64,000 nucleotides of DNA, from assembly GCF_009176305.1 (NCBI RefSeq), contig NZ_BLAJ01000009.1:62001-126000 (forward strand), written 5' to 3'. Each line of letters opens with the position of its first letter. Positions within the stretch are counted from its first letter, which is position 1. The notes below the pieces were generated by a model that saw only the letters and a program-made list of their open reading frames with translations, made no database searches and had not been told where the DNA came from. The translations under genes were made by a program, and so were the position numbers. The stretch is from Martinezella dioscoreae. GTDB taxonomy: Bacteria > Pseudomonadota > Alphaproteobacteria > Rhizobiales > Rhizobiaceae. Shown here piece by piece: positions 7,703 through 18,823 of this stretch.

Positions 7703-9022
7703 ATGTTGACGATGAACGAGACGATCTATGCTTTGTCCAGCGGCGGTCTACCGGCCGGCGTTGCTGTGATCCGTATCAGCGGAAATCAGGCGCTCCGTGT
7801 TGCCGAATCCCTTGCCGGTACGCTGCCGCAGCCGAGGCAGGCCGCGCTGAGAACGATTCGGACTCGTAACGGTCTGGTGATAGACCGCGGCCTTGTCCTG
7901 ATTTTTCCTGGTCCAGCCTCTTTTACGGGCGAAGATTGCGTTGAGATTCATGTCCACGGCGGTAAAGCAGTGGTGAACGCGCTTCTGAAAGAGCTCTCGA
8001 CCTTCGAGCATTGCCGAATGGCGGAACATGGCGAGTTTTCGCGACGCGCACTCGAGAATGGAAAGATGGATCTGGTGGAGGTGGAAGGCCTTGCCGATCT
8101 CATTGGCGCGGAAACGGAGATGCAGCGCCGGCTTGCGCTGGAGCATGCGGCCGGCGGGCTGTCGGGCCTCTATAACGGTTGGGCCGACAGGCTGACGCGG
8201 GCACGCGCCCTGATCGAGGCGGAACTCGATTTCGCCGATGAAGACGATGTGCCTGGTTCGGTCTCCGATATGGTATGGGCCGATATGAAGCGGCTGCGTC
8301 TTGAAATTTCCGGCCATCTCGCAGGCGCCGATCTCGGCGAGATCATCCGGGATGGCTTGAAGGTGGTCATTGCAGGCGCGCCAAATGCTGGCAAGTCCAG
8401 TCTCATGAATGCCTTGGCAAAGCGCGAGGTGGCGATCGTCACCGATATCGCCGGCACGACCCGTGACGTATTGCATGTCGATCTGAATATCGAAGGGTAT
8501 GCCGTTAAGCTTTATGATACGGCTGGGTTGCGGGATACGGATGAGGTGGTGGAGCGTGAGGGCATTCGTCGGGCACTGCGGACGGTTGCGGATGCGGACC
8601 TTGTTCTGTCTCTGGCCGAGATTGGCGGTGAGGCACAGCGGAGTTTTCCGGGTTTTGCCGGCAAGGTCCTGACTGTCGGTACGAAAGCCGATATTCACGC
8701 CGAGAAAACCAATCAATATGATTTGCTGATCTCCTCGACCACCGGCTCAGGCCTGACGGAATTGCATAACCTTCTGCGGCAGGATCTGCAGGCCCGTTCC
8801 GGGGCGCTATCCCTCGCTTTGCCGAGTCGGCTGCGTCATCGCACCCTGCTTGCAGAGAGCCTTGATGCAATTGAGGCTGCACTAGGTTCGGAAGATCGCG
8901 GCCTGGATATCAGAGCCGAATACCTAAGACAGGCGGCCACAAGCCTTGGACGTATCACCGGCCGCGTCGATGTGGAAGATTTGCTGGACGTGATCTTCTC
9001 AGAATTCTGCATAGGAAAATGA
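7703..9022 (+). CDS. mnmE: tRNA uridine-5-carboxymethylaminomethyl GTPase MnmE
   Basis: MnmE with MnmG makes the cmnm5 modification of the wobble uridine in certain tRNAs. Seen: the N-terminal formyl-THF-binding domain (IYALSSGGLPAGVAVIRISG), the helical part with EHGEFSRRALENGKMDLVE, the inserted G domain (GAPNAGKSSLMNA, DIAGTTRD, YDTAGLRD) and the invariant C-terminal CIGK with its catalytic cysteine. ATG 7703 gives 439 residues; 7688 or 7712 are alternatives and no ribosome-binding site decides. Its stop codon TGA (9020-9022) forms the first three bases of a parS-like site. Confidence 0.94.
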   Translation: MLTMNETIYALSSGGLPAGVAVIRISGNQALRVAESLAGTLPQPRQAALRTIRTRNGLVIDRGLVLIFPGPASFTGEDCVEIHVHGGKAVVNALLKELSTFEHCRMAEHGEFSRRALENGKMDLVEVEGLADLIGAETEMQRRLALEHAAGGLSGLYNGWADRLTRARALIEAELDFADEDDVPGSVSDMVWADMKRLRLEISGHLAGADLGEIIRDGLKVVIAGAPNAGKSSLMNALAKREVAIVTDIAGTTRDVLHVDLNIEGYAVKLYDTAGLRDTDEVVEREGIRRALRTVADADLVLSLAEIGGEAQRSFPGFAGKVLTVGTKADIHAEKTNQYDLLISSTTGSGLTELHNLLRQDLQARSGALSLALPSRLRHRTLLAESLDAIEAALGSEDRGLDIRAEYLRQAATSLGRITGRVDVEDLLDVIFSEFCIGK

Positions 9023-9035
9023 TTCACGTGAAACA
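9020..9035. promoter_or_regulatory. parS-like site at mnmE stop
   Basis: TGATTCACGTGAAACA matches the parS consensus at 15 of 16 positions and is identical, read in reverse complement, to the site at 2642-2657. It overlaps the mnmE stop codon. Confidence 0.75.
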
Positions 9036-9064
9036 GAGAGTCATATACTCTTACTCTCACCAGA

Positions 9065-9080
9065 CGTTTCACGTGAAACC
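9065..9080. promoter_or_regulatory. parS-like site between mnmE and mnmG
   Basis: The 14-base core GTTTCACGTGAAAC (9066-9079) is a perfect palindrome; only the two outermost bases differ from the consensus. It lies 45 bases centre to centre from the previous site, about four helical turns. Confidence 0.78.
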
Positions 9081-9133
9081 TTCTTGACTCCTGAAATTGG
9101 TGTGCCAAACAAGCGGCACGACCGAGGGACCTG

Positions 9134-11017
9134 ATGATGTTCGATAAAGCGTATGATGTGATCGTTGTGGGTGGCGGGCATGCGGGCAGCGAGGCTGCGG
9201 CTGCGGCCGCACGCCTCGGTGCGCGCACGGCATTGATAACACATAAGCGCGACACGATCGGCGTCATGTCCTGCAATCCCGCCATTGGCGGTCTCGGCAA
9301 AGGCCACCTGGTCCGGGAAATTGACGCTCTCGACGGCTTAATGGGCCGTGTCGCGGATGCTGCCGGCATCCAGTTCCGTATGCTCAACCGCAAGAAGGGT
9401 CCCGCCGTACGCGGTCCGCGCACTCAGGCGGACCGCAAGCTCTATCGTCTGGCCATGCAGGCGGAAATCCGCGCAATCGACAATCTTGATGTTATCGAAG
9501 GCGATGCTTTCGATCTTACCTTCGAGCACGGCAGGGTGGCCGCGGTAATCCTGAAGGACGGGCGAGCCATCCACTGCGGCGCCGTTGTTCTGACCACAGG
9601 CACTTTTCTTCGCGGTCTCATTCATATCGGCGACAAGAAGATCCCGGCGGGCCGTGTTGGCGAAGAGCCTTCGCTTGGGCTTTCTGCCACATTGCTGCGA
9701 CACGGCCTTGCTCTGGGGCGATTGAAAACTGGAACACCTGCTCGCCTCGACGGAACGACCATCGATTGGAATTCCGTCGGACGTCAGGGGGCGGACGAAG
9801 ATCCAACACCCTTCTCATTTATGACCGATTCCATCGTGAATCCGCAGATTGAATGCGGGGTAACCCGAACCACGCCGGAAACCCACAGGATCATTGCCGA
9901 AAACCTGAAGCGCTCGGCAATGTATTCTGGTCAGATTGAAGGTGTCGGACCGCGCTATTGCCCGTCGATAGAAGACAAGATCGTCAAATTCGGCGAACGG
10001 GACGGTCATCAAATCTTCCTTGAGCCGGAGGGATTGGATGACAGCACGGTCTATCCAAACGGCATATCGACCTCCCTACCCGAGGATGTTCAAGATGAAT
10101 TCATCAAGACCATTCCGGGTCTGGAACGAGTTCGCGTTCTCCAGCACGCCTATGCCATCGAGTATGACCACGTCGATCCGCGCGAATTGAAGCTGTCCCT
10201 CGAAGTGGAAAAGATTCCGGGACTTTTCCTAGCGGGCCAGATCAACGGCACGACGGGCTATGAGGAAGCTGGGGCCCAAGGTCTCGTCGCCGGGCTGAAT
10301 GCCGCGCGTCTCGCCAGCAGTGGCAAAGCCATCGAGTTCAGCCGAACGGAATCCTATATCGGTGTGATGATCGACGATTTGACCTCTCGGGGTGTGGCGG
10401 AGCCGTATCGTATGTTCACGTCCCGTGCGGAATATCGCTTGTCGCTCCGCGCTGACAATGCTGACGTCCGCCTTACGCCCGTCGGACTGGCCTTGGGCTG
10501 CGTCGGTTTCAGCCGTGCAGCGCGTTTCGGCCAATATGTAAAGAGGCTTGAACAGACGCGTGACCAGCTGAGAAGCCTAACCGTAACACCGAACGAAGCC
10601 GAAAAGGCAGGTATGCATCTTAACAAGGACGGTCAGCGGCGTTCGGCCTATGAGCTTCTTTCTCATCCTGGTCAATCCGTAGAGAACCTGTCGCGCCTAT
10701 GGCCGGAATTGCGGTCCATCGAGCGTAACGTAGCTGAAGCCATCGAGATCGAGGCGGCTTATGCCGTCTATATGGATCGCCAGACAGCCGATATCGTTCA
10801 GGCCCGCAGGGAAGAAGAGCGCGTCATTCCGGCGGAATTTGATTTTTCGGTTCTTTCAGGGTTGTCCAATGAGCTGAAACAGAAGCTGGAAGCAGCGCGG
10901 CCGAAGAATATCGCCCAGGCCTCGCGAATCGACGGGATGACGCCGGCGGCTATCTCTTTGTTATTGGCTTATTTGAGGAAAATGAGCGTGCCGGAAGACC
11001 AGAAGCTCGTTTCCTGA
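9134..11017 (+). CDS. mnmG: tRNA uridine-5-carboxymethylaminomethyl enzyme MnmG (GidA)
   Basis: MnmG is the FAD- and NADH-using partner of MnmE in wobble-uridine modification. The 627-residue protein shows the FAD Rossmann motif VIVVGGGHAGSEAA, the family signature SCNPAIGGLGKGHLVREID, RGPRTQADR, GLFLAGQINGTTGYEEAGAQG and the C-terminal helical tRNA-binding domain with RIDGMTPAAISLL. GAGGGA lies just ahead of ATG 9134; the second ATG at 9137 is equally possible. It is followed 29 bases later by rsmG, a linkage common near bacterial origins. Confidence 0.96.
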   Translation: MMFDKAYDVIVVGGGHAGSEAAAAAARLGARTALITHKRDTIGVMSCNPAIGGLGKGHLVREIDALDGLMGRVADAAGIQFRMLNRKKGPAVRGPRTQADRKLYRLAMQAEIRAIDNLDVIEGDAFDLTFEHGRVAAVILKDGRAIHCGAVVLTTGTFLRGLIHIGDKKIPAGRVGEEPSLGLSATLLRHGLALGRLKTGTPARLDGTTIDWNSVGRQGADEDPTPFSFMTDSIVNPQIECGVTRTTPETHRIIAENLKRSAMYSGQIEGVGPRYCPSIEDKIVKFGERDGHQIFLEPEGLDDSTVYPNGISTSLPEDVQDEFIKTIPGLERVRVLQHAYAIEYDHVDPRELKLSLEVEKIPGLFLAGQINGTTGYEEAGAQGLVAGLNAARLASSGKAIEFSRTESYIGVMIDDLTSRGVAEPYRMFTSRAEYRLSLRADNADVRLTPVGLALGCVGFSRAARFGQYVKRLEQTRDQLRSLTVTPNEAEKAGMHLNKDGQRRSAYELLSHPGQSVENLSRLWPELRSIERNVAEAIEIEAAYAVYMDRQTADIVQARREEERVIPAEFDFSVLSGLSNELKQKLEAARPKNIAQASRIDGMTPAAISLLLAYLRKMSVPEDQKLVS

Positions 11018-11046
11018 CAATACTACAAGGTTAGAGAGTCCGTAGC

Positions 11047-11664
11047 ATGGAATTGAACGGTGTGCGTGTTTCACGTGAAACACAGGAACGGTTGCAGCAT
11101 TTTGCGCAGCTCTTCCAGAAATGGGCGAAGACCATCAACCTTGTTGCGCCATCCACGATTGACGATCTCTGGCGCCGTCACATCGCGGATAGTGCGCAGA
11201 TTTTCCAGCTGCATCCGGCGACGGATCATTGGGTCGATTTGGGGAGTGGTGGTGGATTTCCCGGTGTGATAACGGCAATCCTGCTGGCGGAAAAAGGTGC
11301 GGGGCACGTCGATCTGGTTGAAAGCAATCAGAAAAAAGCTGCTTTTCTGCGTGTCTGCCTGCGGGAATGCGCGGCCCGGGGCGCTGTTCATGCCACTCGC
11401 ATCGAAGAGGCACCGGCAGCGATCCAGACCTGCGACGTTATCTCAGCGCGGGCTCTTGCGGAGCTTGAAATCTTGCTGGACTACGCAGCCCCCTGGCTCG
11501 AGCGCAACGAAAATCTGCGCCTCTTCCTGCACAAAGGCCGGGATTACGAACGCGAGCTGCAGAAAGCCCGTGGTCGTTGGCAATTCGATCTGGTAAAACA
11601 TCAGAGTGTCGTTGAGCGAGATTCCGTCATTCTGGAGCTTAGTCGCCTTCGACGCCTGAATTAA
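11047..11664 (+). CDS. rsmG: 16S rRNA (guanine527-N7)-methyltransferase RsmG (GidB)
   Basis: RsmG methylates N7 of G527 in 16S rRNA; its loss gives low-level streptomycin resistance. The 205-residue protein has NLVAPSTIDDLWRRHIADS, the SAM-binding DLGSGGGFPGVI, VDLVESNQKKAAFL and SARAL. Codons 7-12 (RVSRET) coincide with the only perfect 16-base parS palindrome of the window. It leads directly into parA and parB, so the rsmG-parA-parB order typical of origin regions is kept. Confidence 0.95.
   Translation: MELNGVRVSRETQERLQHFAQLFQKWAKTINLVAPSTIDDLWRRHIADSAQIFQLHPATDHWVDLGSGGGFPGVITAILLAEKGAGHVDLVESNQKKAAFLRVCLRECAARGAVHATRIEEAPAAIQTCDVISARALAELEILLDYAAPWLERNENLRLFLHKGRDYERELQKARGRWQFDLVKHQSVVERDSVILELSRLRRLN
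11067..11082. promoter_or_regulatory. parS: Perfect parS site inside rsmG
   Basis: TGTTTCACGTGAAACA is identical to the universal chromosomal parS consensus. It lies within rsmG codons 7-12 and 0.6 kb upstream of parA. Confidence 0.92.
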
Positions 11665-11685
11665 CCATAATTGGATGTGCGGCAG

Positions 11686-12483
11686 ATGATCGGCGAGCGA
11701 AACCGGATTATTACCATCGCAAATCAAAAGGGCGGCGTCGGCAAGACCACGACCGCGATCAATCTGGCGACAGCTCTTGCCGCCATTGGTGAGCGCGTCC
11801 TGATTGTCGATCTCGATCCCCAAGGCAATGCCAGCACGGGGTTGGGCATAGAGCGGCGTGACCGCAAGCTGTCTTCCTACGATCTATTGGTGGGTAGCCA
11901 CGGGATCATGGATACGGTTCAGGAGACGGCCGTTCCGAATCTCTTCATCGTGCCATCGACCATGGATCTGCTTGGTGTTGAGATGGAGATCGCGCAGCAA
12001 CCGGACCGCGTTTTCAAGCTGCGGCGCGCGCTGAATGCGTCGGACGCCCTCGCCTTTTCCTATATTCTGGTGGACTGCCCGCCTTCCTTTAACCTTCTGA
12101 CGATGAATGCAATGGCCGCGGCGCATTCTGTTTTAGTGCCTTTACAGTGCGAATTTTTCGCCCTGGAAGGCCTTAGCCAGCTGCTGGAGACGGTCGATCA
12201 GGTAAGGCGCACGGTCAACCCGTCCCTCGATATCCAGGGAATCGTCTTGACCATGTTCGATTCCCGCAACAATCTAGCGCAGCAGGTTGTCACCGATGTA
12301 CGGACTCATCTTGGCGAGAAGGTCTACCATACGTTGATTCCACGCAACGTTCGCGTGTCCGAGGCGCCGTCCTACGGCAAGCCCGCCATTCTTTACGACC
12401 TGAAGTGCGCGGGCAGCCAGGCCTATCTGCAGCTCGCTTCGGAAGTAATCCAAAGAGAGCGGCAGCGAAAAGCTGCCGCCTGA
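11686..12483 (+). CDS. parA: Chromosome partitioning ATPase ParA
   Basis: ParA (Soj) is a deviant Walker-type ATPase that binds the nucleoid and moves ParB-parS complexes during origin segregation. Seen: the deviant Walker A KGGVGKTT at residues 15-22, DLDPQGNASTGLG, YILVDCPPS (Walker B) and VRVSEAPSYGKP. ATG 11686 gives 265 residues, the usual length; a TTG at 11671 would add five residues. It is separated from rsmG by 21 bases and from parB by 36. Its size marks a chromosomal ParA without the N-terminal DNA-binding extension of RepA plasmid forms. Confidence 0.94.
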   Translation: MIGERNRIITIANQKGGVGKTTTAINLATALAAIGERVLIVDLDPQGNASTGLGIERRDRKLSSYDLLVGSHGIMDTVQETAVPNLFIVPSTMDLLGVEMEIAQQPDRVFKLRRALNASDALAFSYILVDCPPSFNLLTMNAMAAAHSVLVPLQCEFFALEGLSQLLETVDQVRRTVNPSLDIQGIVLTMFDSRNNLAQQVVTDVRTHLGEKVYHTLIPRNVRVSEAPSYGKPAILYDLKCAGSQAYLQLASEVIQRERQRKAAA

Positions 12484-12519
12484 TATGACGTAGTATTTGT
12501 TCCAGAGTGAGTATCGGCG

Positions 12520-13404
12520 ATGAATGATGATCTTTCGAAGCGGCGTCTCGGGCGCGGACTGGCGGCTCTCATCGGTGAGATGGATCAGCCGACGCCCGTG
12601 GATGCCGGCAGACCGGCCGTCAATCCCGATCGGCTGGTGCCGATCGAATTCATCAGCCGCAATCCACGTAATCCTCGCCGCTATTTCGACGAGACCGAGC
12701 TGCATGATCTCGCCAGCTCCATTCGCCAGCACGGCATCGTGCAGCCGGTCGTGGTCCGCACCATTTCTTCCGATCGGTATGAGATCATTGCCGGTGAACG
12801 GCGCTGGCGAGCGGCACAGCTTGCGGGTCTGATCGAAATTCCAGTGATCGTTCGCGACGTCGATGATAAGACCGCGCTTGAGATCGCCATTGTCGAGAAT
12901 GTGCAACGCGCGGACCTCAATCCTTTGGAAGAGGCGCTCGGTTACGAGCAACTGATCGCAGAACACGGCTATACACAAAACGATCTTGGCGAAATCATCG
13001 GCAAGAGCCGCAGCCATGTCGCCAACTCTCTGCGTCTGTTGAAGCTTCCTGACCAGGTACGCGATATGCTTGCCGCAGGCTCGCTTTCCGCCGGCCATGC
13101 CCGCGCTCTCGTTTCGACCTCCGATCCGACCGCGCTGGCGCGAACTGTTGTTTCCAAGGGCTTGTCAGTTCGCGATGCCGAACGTCTCGCGCAAAATGAC
13201 ATCAAGGCTCAGAACGACCCCCGCCCCGCTGGCGTACGCAGGGATGAGAAGGATTCCGATACGCTGGCGCTCGAGCGTACGCTGTCTGACACGCTAGGTC
13301 TCGATGTTTCCATCAATCATCGCGGCAATGGTGGCCAGGTGAAGATCAGCTATAAGACGCTGGAACAACTCGAGGAAATTTGCCGGCTTCTGGAGCGCCG
13401 CTAA
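12520..13404 (+). CDS. parB: Chromosome partitioning protein ParB (parS-binding CTPase)
   Basis: ParB binds parS, loads as a CTP-dependent sliding clamp, and recruits ParA and SMC. The 294-residue protein starts with the ParA-stimulating KRRLGRGLAALIGE, has the CTP-binding GERRWRAAQLAG and ENVQRADLNPLEEA boxes in the N domain, the helix-turn-helix TQNDLGEIIGKSRSHVANSLRLL, and a C-terminal dimerisation part (GQVKISYKTLEQLEEICRLL). Its likely targets are the seven parS-like sites listed in this window. Confidence 0.95.
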   Translation: MNDDLSKRRLGRGLAALIGEMDQPTPVDAGRPAVNPDRLVPIEFISRNPRNPRRYFDETELHDLASSIRQHGIVQPVVVRTISSDRYEIIAGERRWRAAQLAGLIEIPVIVRDVDDKTALEIAIVENVQRADLNPLEEALGYEQLIAEHGYTQNDLGEIIGKSRSHVANSLRLLKLPDQVRDMLAAGSLSAGHARALVSTSDPTALARTVVSKGLSVRDAERLAQNDIKAQNDPRPAGVRRDEKDSDTLALERTLSDTLGLDVSINHRGNGGQVKISYKTLEQLEEICRLLERR

Positions 13405-13539
13405 GACGGCTCTGCTCTGTATGGAACGTCAAATGGTTCCCGCTGTTTGCTTCTCCACAATTGTGCGGAAGGTTACTATAGTCCTGTAAAAACAATGGGA
13501 TAGGCTGCGGCGTCCGGATGGCGGATGCCTGTCCAAGTC

Positions 13540-13555
13540 CGTTTCCCGTGAAACA
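13540..13555. promoter_or_regulatory. Degenerate parS-like site between parB and holA
   Basis: CGTTTCCCGTGAAACA matches the parS consensus at 14 of 16 positions; one deviation falls in the central CACGTG. It abuts the holA stop (13556). It may be a weak site. Confidence 0.5.
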
Positions 13556-14593
13556 TCAGGCTCTGCGTGCCGACTGCAATGTGGTCGCAAGCAGGGTTTG
13601 TGTTGCGATTGTGTCTTCGAGGCTCGCACGCTGGCGTGTCTGGAGAATGGCGGATTGCAGCCTGTTCATCTCGCGGGCGATCGCAGGGCCCGACCAGGTC
13701 TTGAGGGCCTGTTCAATGATCGGCTTACGCCTGAAATGCAGATGGCGCCCATGTGTCTGCATGACCTGTGCCGGGGCAACGCGCTTTTCATCCATTTCGG
13801 CTCGCATCGTATCGAGCATCTGAAATTGCCGGAGGCAGCTCTGCAGCACGAGAAACATCGGAGTTTTGGAGGAGGCGATCTTTTGCATGGCATGCAGAAA
13901 GGCCTCGGAATCCCCCTTCAAGATGGCATCGACGGCATCGTCAGTGGAAATCGCGCTGGCATCGCCGATGATCTCCATGACATGGTTCTCTTCGATTGTG
14001 CCCTGCCCGCGGCAGTAAAGCGCCAGTTTGCGCACCTCGTTTCGAGAGGCGATCCGGTCGCCGCCCAGAAGCTCGAGTAATGCCTGGCGGGCTGCGGGGG
14101 CGATGCGCAACCCTTCATTTGCCAGTTCCGTATCGATCAGACCATTCAGCGCTCTGGCATCGTCGGCATAGCAGGGAATGGTTGCGACCGAGCGCGTCGG
14201 TTCCGCCACTTTGCGCAGACCTGCGCCCTTCTTCAGATCGCCGGCTTCAATGATGACGAAGCTTGCCTCCGGCGGGCTTTCGGCAATGATCTGCAGCGAA
14301 TCGACCAATGCTTTTTCATTGGCGGCGCCGCGAATCCAGACGAGCTTTTCGCCGCCGAACAAACCGATGGCGTTGACTTCGTCGAGCAGGCGACCCGCAT
14401 CGTTCTGCAGGTCACCGACATCGAGTTTGATGAGGGAAAAGGCATCATTGAGATCGACGCCGGTCCTGGCGGCAATCTGTGCGGCACGTTCGGAAACGAG
14501 GCCGCGATCCGGGCCGTAGATTACGAAGACCCGATAATTGCGCGCGGCGTTTTGCAGGAATCCATCAAATTCGTGAGACTTGATCTCTGCCAT
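13556..14593 (-). CDS. holA: DNA polymerase III delta subunit
   Basis: HolA is the wrench of the clamp loader that opens the beta clamp. Seen in 345 residues: MAEIKSHEFDGFL start, YGPDRGLVSERA, the long ATPase-like but P-loop-free N domain, VIIEAGDLKKGAGLRK, and the C-terminal collar with FRRKPIIEQALKTWSG. The frame is open upstream to 14683, but ATG 14593 is the family start and lies 13 bases after lptE. leuS, lptE and holA form a leftward operon, an order widespread in alphaproteobacteria and beyond. Confidence 0.9.
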   Translation of the reverse strand: MAEIKSHEFDGFLQNAARNYRVFVIYGPDRGLVSERAAQIAARTGVDLNDAFSLIKLDVGDLQNDAGRLLDEVNAIGLFGGEKLVWIRGAANEKALVDSLQIIAESPPEASFVIIEAGDLKKGAGLRKVAEPTRSVATIPCYADDARALNGLIDTELANEGLRIAPAARQALLELLGGDRIASRNEVRKLALYCRGQGTIEENHVMEIIGDASAISTDDAVDAILKGDSEAFLHAMQKIASSKTPMFLVLQSCLRQFQMLDTMRAEMDEKRVAPAQVMQTHGRHLHFRRKPIIEQALKTWSGPAIAREMNRLQSAILQTRQRASLEDTIATQTLLATTLQSARRA

Positions 14594-14606
14594 GCCGCGC
14601 TCTTTA

Positions 14607-15117
14607 TCAGCGGCTGAGTGCGGCAGCGATATCGGCTGCGACCATCTCGGAGACTTCGCGGGCAGCACGGTCTTCCGAATCACGAATTGCGCGCTGCTTG
14701 GCGAATTCCTGCGTGGGGAAATCGACCAGCGACGTCACCGAACGGCTGCCGGACTTGATGACCTTGCCGGTGCCGATCTCCCTCAATGTGAACGAGACGG
14801 TCACAGTCGTGCGGCCTGCGGCCGACGTGCTCGAAGACGGAAGATAAAGCACACCGCCAGTACCGGAGCTGACGCTCAGATCGACATTGTATTTCGGCGT
14901 CTTGGTCTCGCCTGCGCCACGCCCCGCAATGAAGATCAGCTGATTGCGCACCTGTAGACCGACGCGCGAGCCAACGTCGGAGAAGGAAACCTCCGACAGC
15001 TTCTGCGTGACGCCAGTCCTGACGGCATAGAGCGGCCGAACCTGGCAGGCCGACAGAAGGCTGGCAACGGCCACAAGAGACGCAACGCCGGCGATGCGGG
15101 CGAATTTGAAAAGACTA

Positions 15118-15128
<11 letters not shown>
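14607..15128 (-). CDS. lptE: LPS-assembly lipoprotein LptE
   Basis: LptE plugs the LptD barrel that inserts LPS in the outer membrane. The 173-residue protein has a lipoprotein signal peptide: hydrophobic SLVAVASLLSACQV with the lipobox cysteine near residue 28, followed by RPLY, usual after the LptE lipobox. The rest (VGLQVRNQLIFI, TVTVSFTLREIGTGKV, SLVDFPTQEFAKQRAIRDSED) fits the family. It overlaps the leuS stop by 11 bases, implying translational coupling. Confidence 0.86.
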
Positions 15129-17748
<2,620 letters not shown>

Positions 17749-17947
17749 CTGTTCTTGTATTCCGGAAAATCATGGGGATTAAGGCGTGACCTTCACCACG
17801 AAACCACCCAAGCGTCAAGTTTAGCAGGTGCAGCAAGTGCCTTATCTTGCAAAGCAAAGCCGGATTCGGGTGCATTCGCCCTTGGCAAAGCCTGCGAGCC
17901 TCATTACTGCAAAGTTTGAGAAGCAAGCCAAATATCGAGGCGAAAAG

Positions 17948-18607
17948 ATGGAACTTCAAGAGCGCCTGAACGAAGTCCGTTCCCATATCGCAGCCGCCGA
18001 GCGTCAGGCCGGCCGAGCTCCCGGCTCGGTGCAGCTCGTTGCCGTTTCCAAGACGTTCGCTGCCGATCAGATCCGGCCCGCCATTTCGGCCGGCCAGCGC
18101 GTGTTCGGCGAAAACCGCGTGCAGGAAAGCCAGGGCAAGTGGCCGGAATTGAAGGCGGAGACGCCCGGGATCGAGCTGCATCTGATCGGGCCGCTGCAAT
18201 CGAACAAGGCCGCAGATGCGGTGGCGCTGTTCGATGTCATCGAGACCATCGACCGGGAAAAGATCGCGCGCGCTGTCGCCGACGAGATGAAGCGGCAGGG
18301 CAAGACACTGAGGCTTTATGTGCAGGTCAACACCGGGCTAGAACCGCAAAAGGCCGGGCTCGCGCCCGATGATACCCTCGCTTTCGTCGAGCTGTGCCGC
18401 AAGGAGCTTCGGCTTTCGATCGAGGGCCTGATGTGCATTCCGCCGGCGGAGGAAAATCCGGGGCCGCATTTTGCCCTGCTGGCCAAGCTTGCCAAGCAGG
18501 CCGGTGTCGAAAAGCTCTCCATGGGCATGTCCAGCGACTACGAGATCGCCGTCGCTTTCGGCGCGACAAGCGTCCGGGTCGGCTCGGCGATTTTTGGGGC
18601 GCGGTAG
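17948..18607 (+). CDS. YggS family PLP homeostasis protein
   Basis: YggS/PROSC proteins are PLP-binding single-domain TIM barrels that buffer pyridoxal phosphate and affect amino acid metabolism. In 219 residues: LVAVSKTFAADQIRPAI with the PLP lysine, FGENRVQESQGKW, ELHLIGPLQSNKA, IEGLMCIPP, LSMGMSSDYEIAVAFGATSVRVGSAIFG. ATG 17948 has GAGGCGAAAAG just upstream; a longer frame from 17828 is unsupported. It diverges from leuS over 199 bases. Confidence 0.92.
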   Translation: MELQERLNEVRSHIAAAERQAGRAPGSVQLVAVSKTFAADQIRPAISAGQRVFGENRVQESQGKWPELKAETPGIELHLIGPLQSNKAADAVALFDVIETIDREKIARAVADEMKRQGKTLRLYVQVNTGLEPQKAGLAPDDTLAFVELCRKELRLSIEGLMCIPPAEENPGPHFALLAKLAKQAGVEKLSMGMSSDYEIAVAFGATSVRVGSAIFGAR

Positions 18608-18763
18608 TTCTGCCGAAAACAAAAGGTGCGGAAGGCCTTGGTGTGTGGAGCACAGGACTGGCTCGGATTGGAGATTTGACGGAATCCCTCGGTGCCTGGA
18701 GATGGCAATCATGGAATTGTCCTCTCAACGCCTGCTGGGAGACGACGTCTACAATGCTCTCCG

Positions 18764-18798
18764 ACAAACAAAAAAAGCCCCGGTTTGGCCGGGGCTTT
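18764..18798 (-). terminator. Terminator of the trcR transcript
   Basis: A 10-bp stem (18774-18783 with 18789-18798) reads on the minus strand as AAAGCCCCGG, loop CCAAA, CCGGGGCTTT followed by further Ts. It lies 25 bases past the trcR stop. Confidence 0.8.
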
Positions 18799-18823
18799 GC
18801 ATTCTTATCCGCTATGCCGGATC

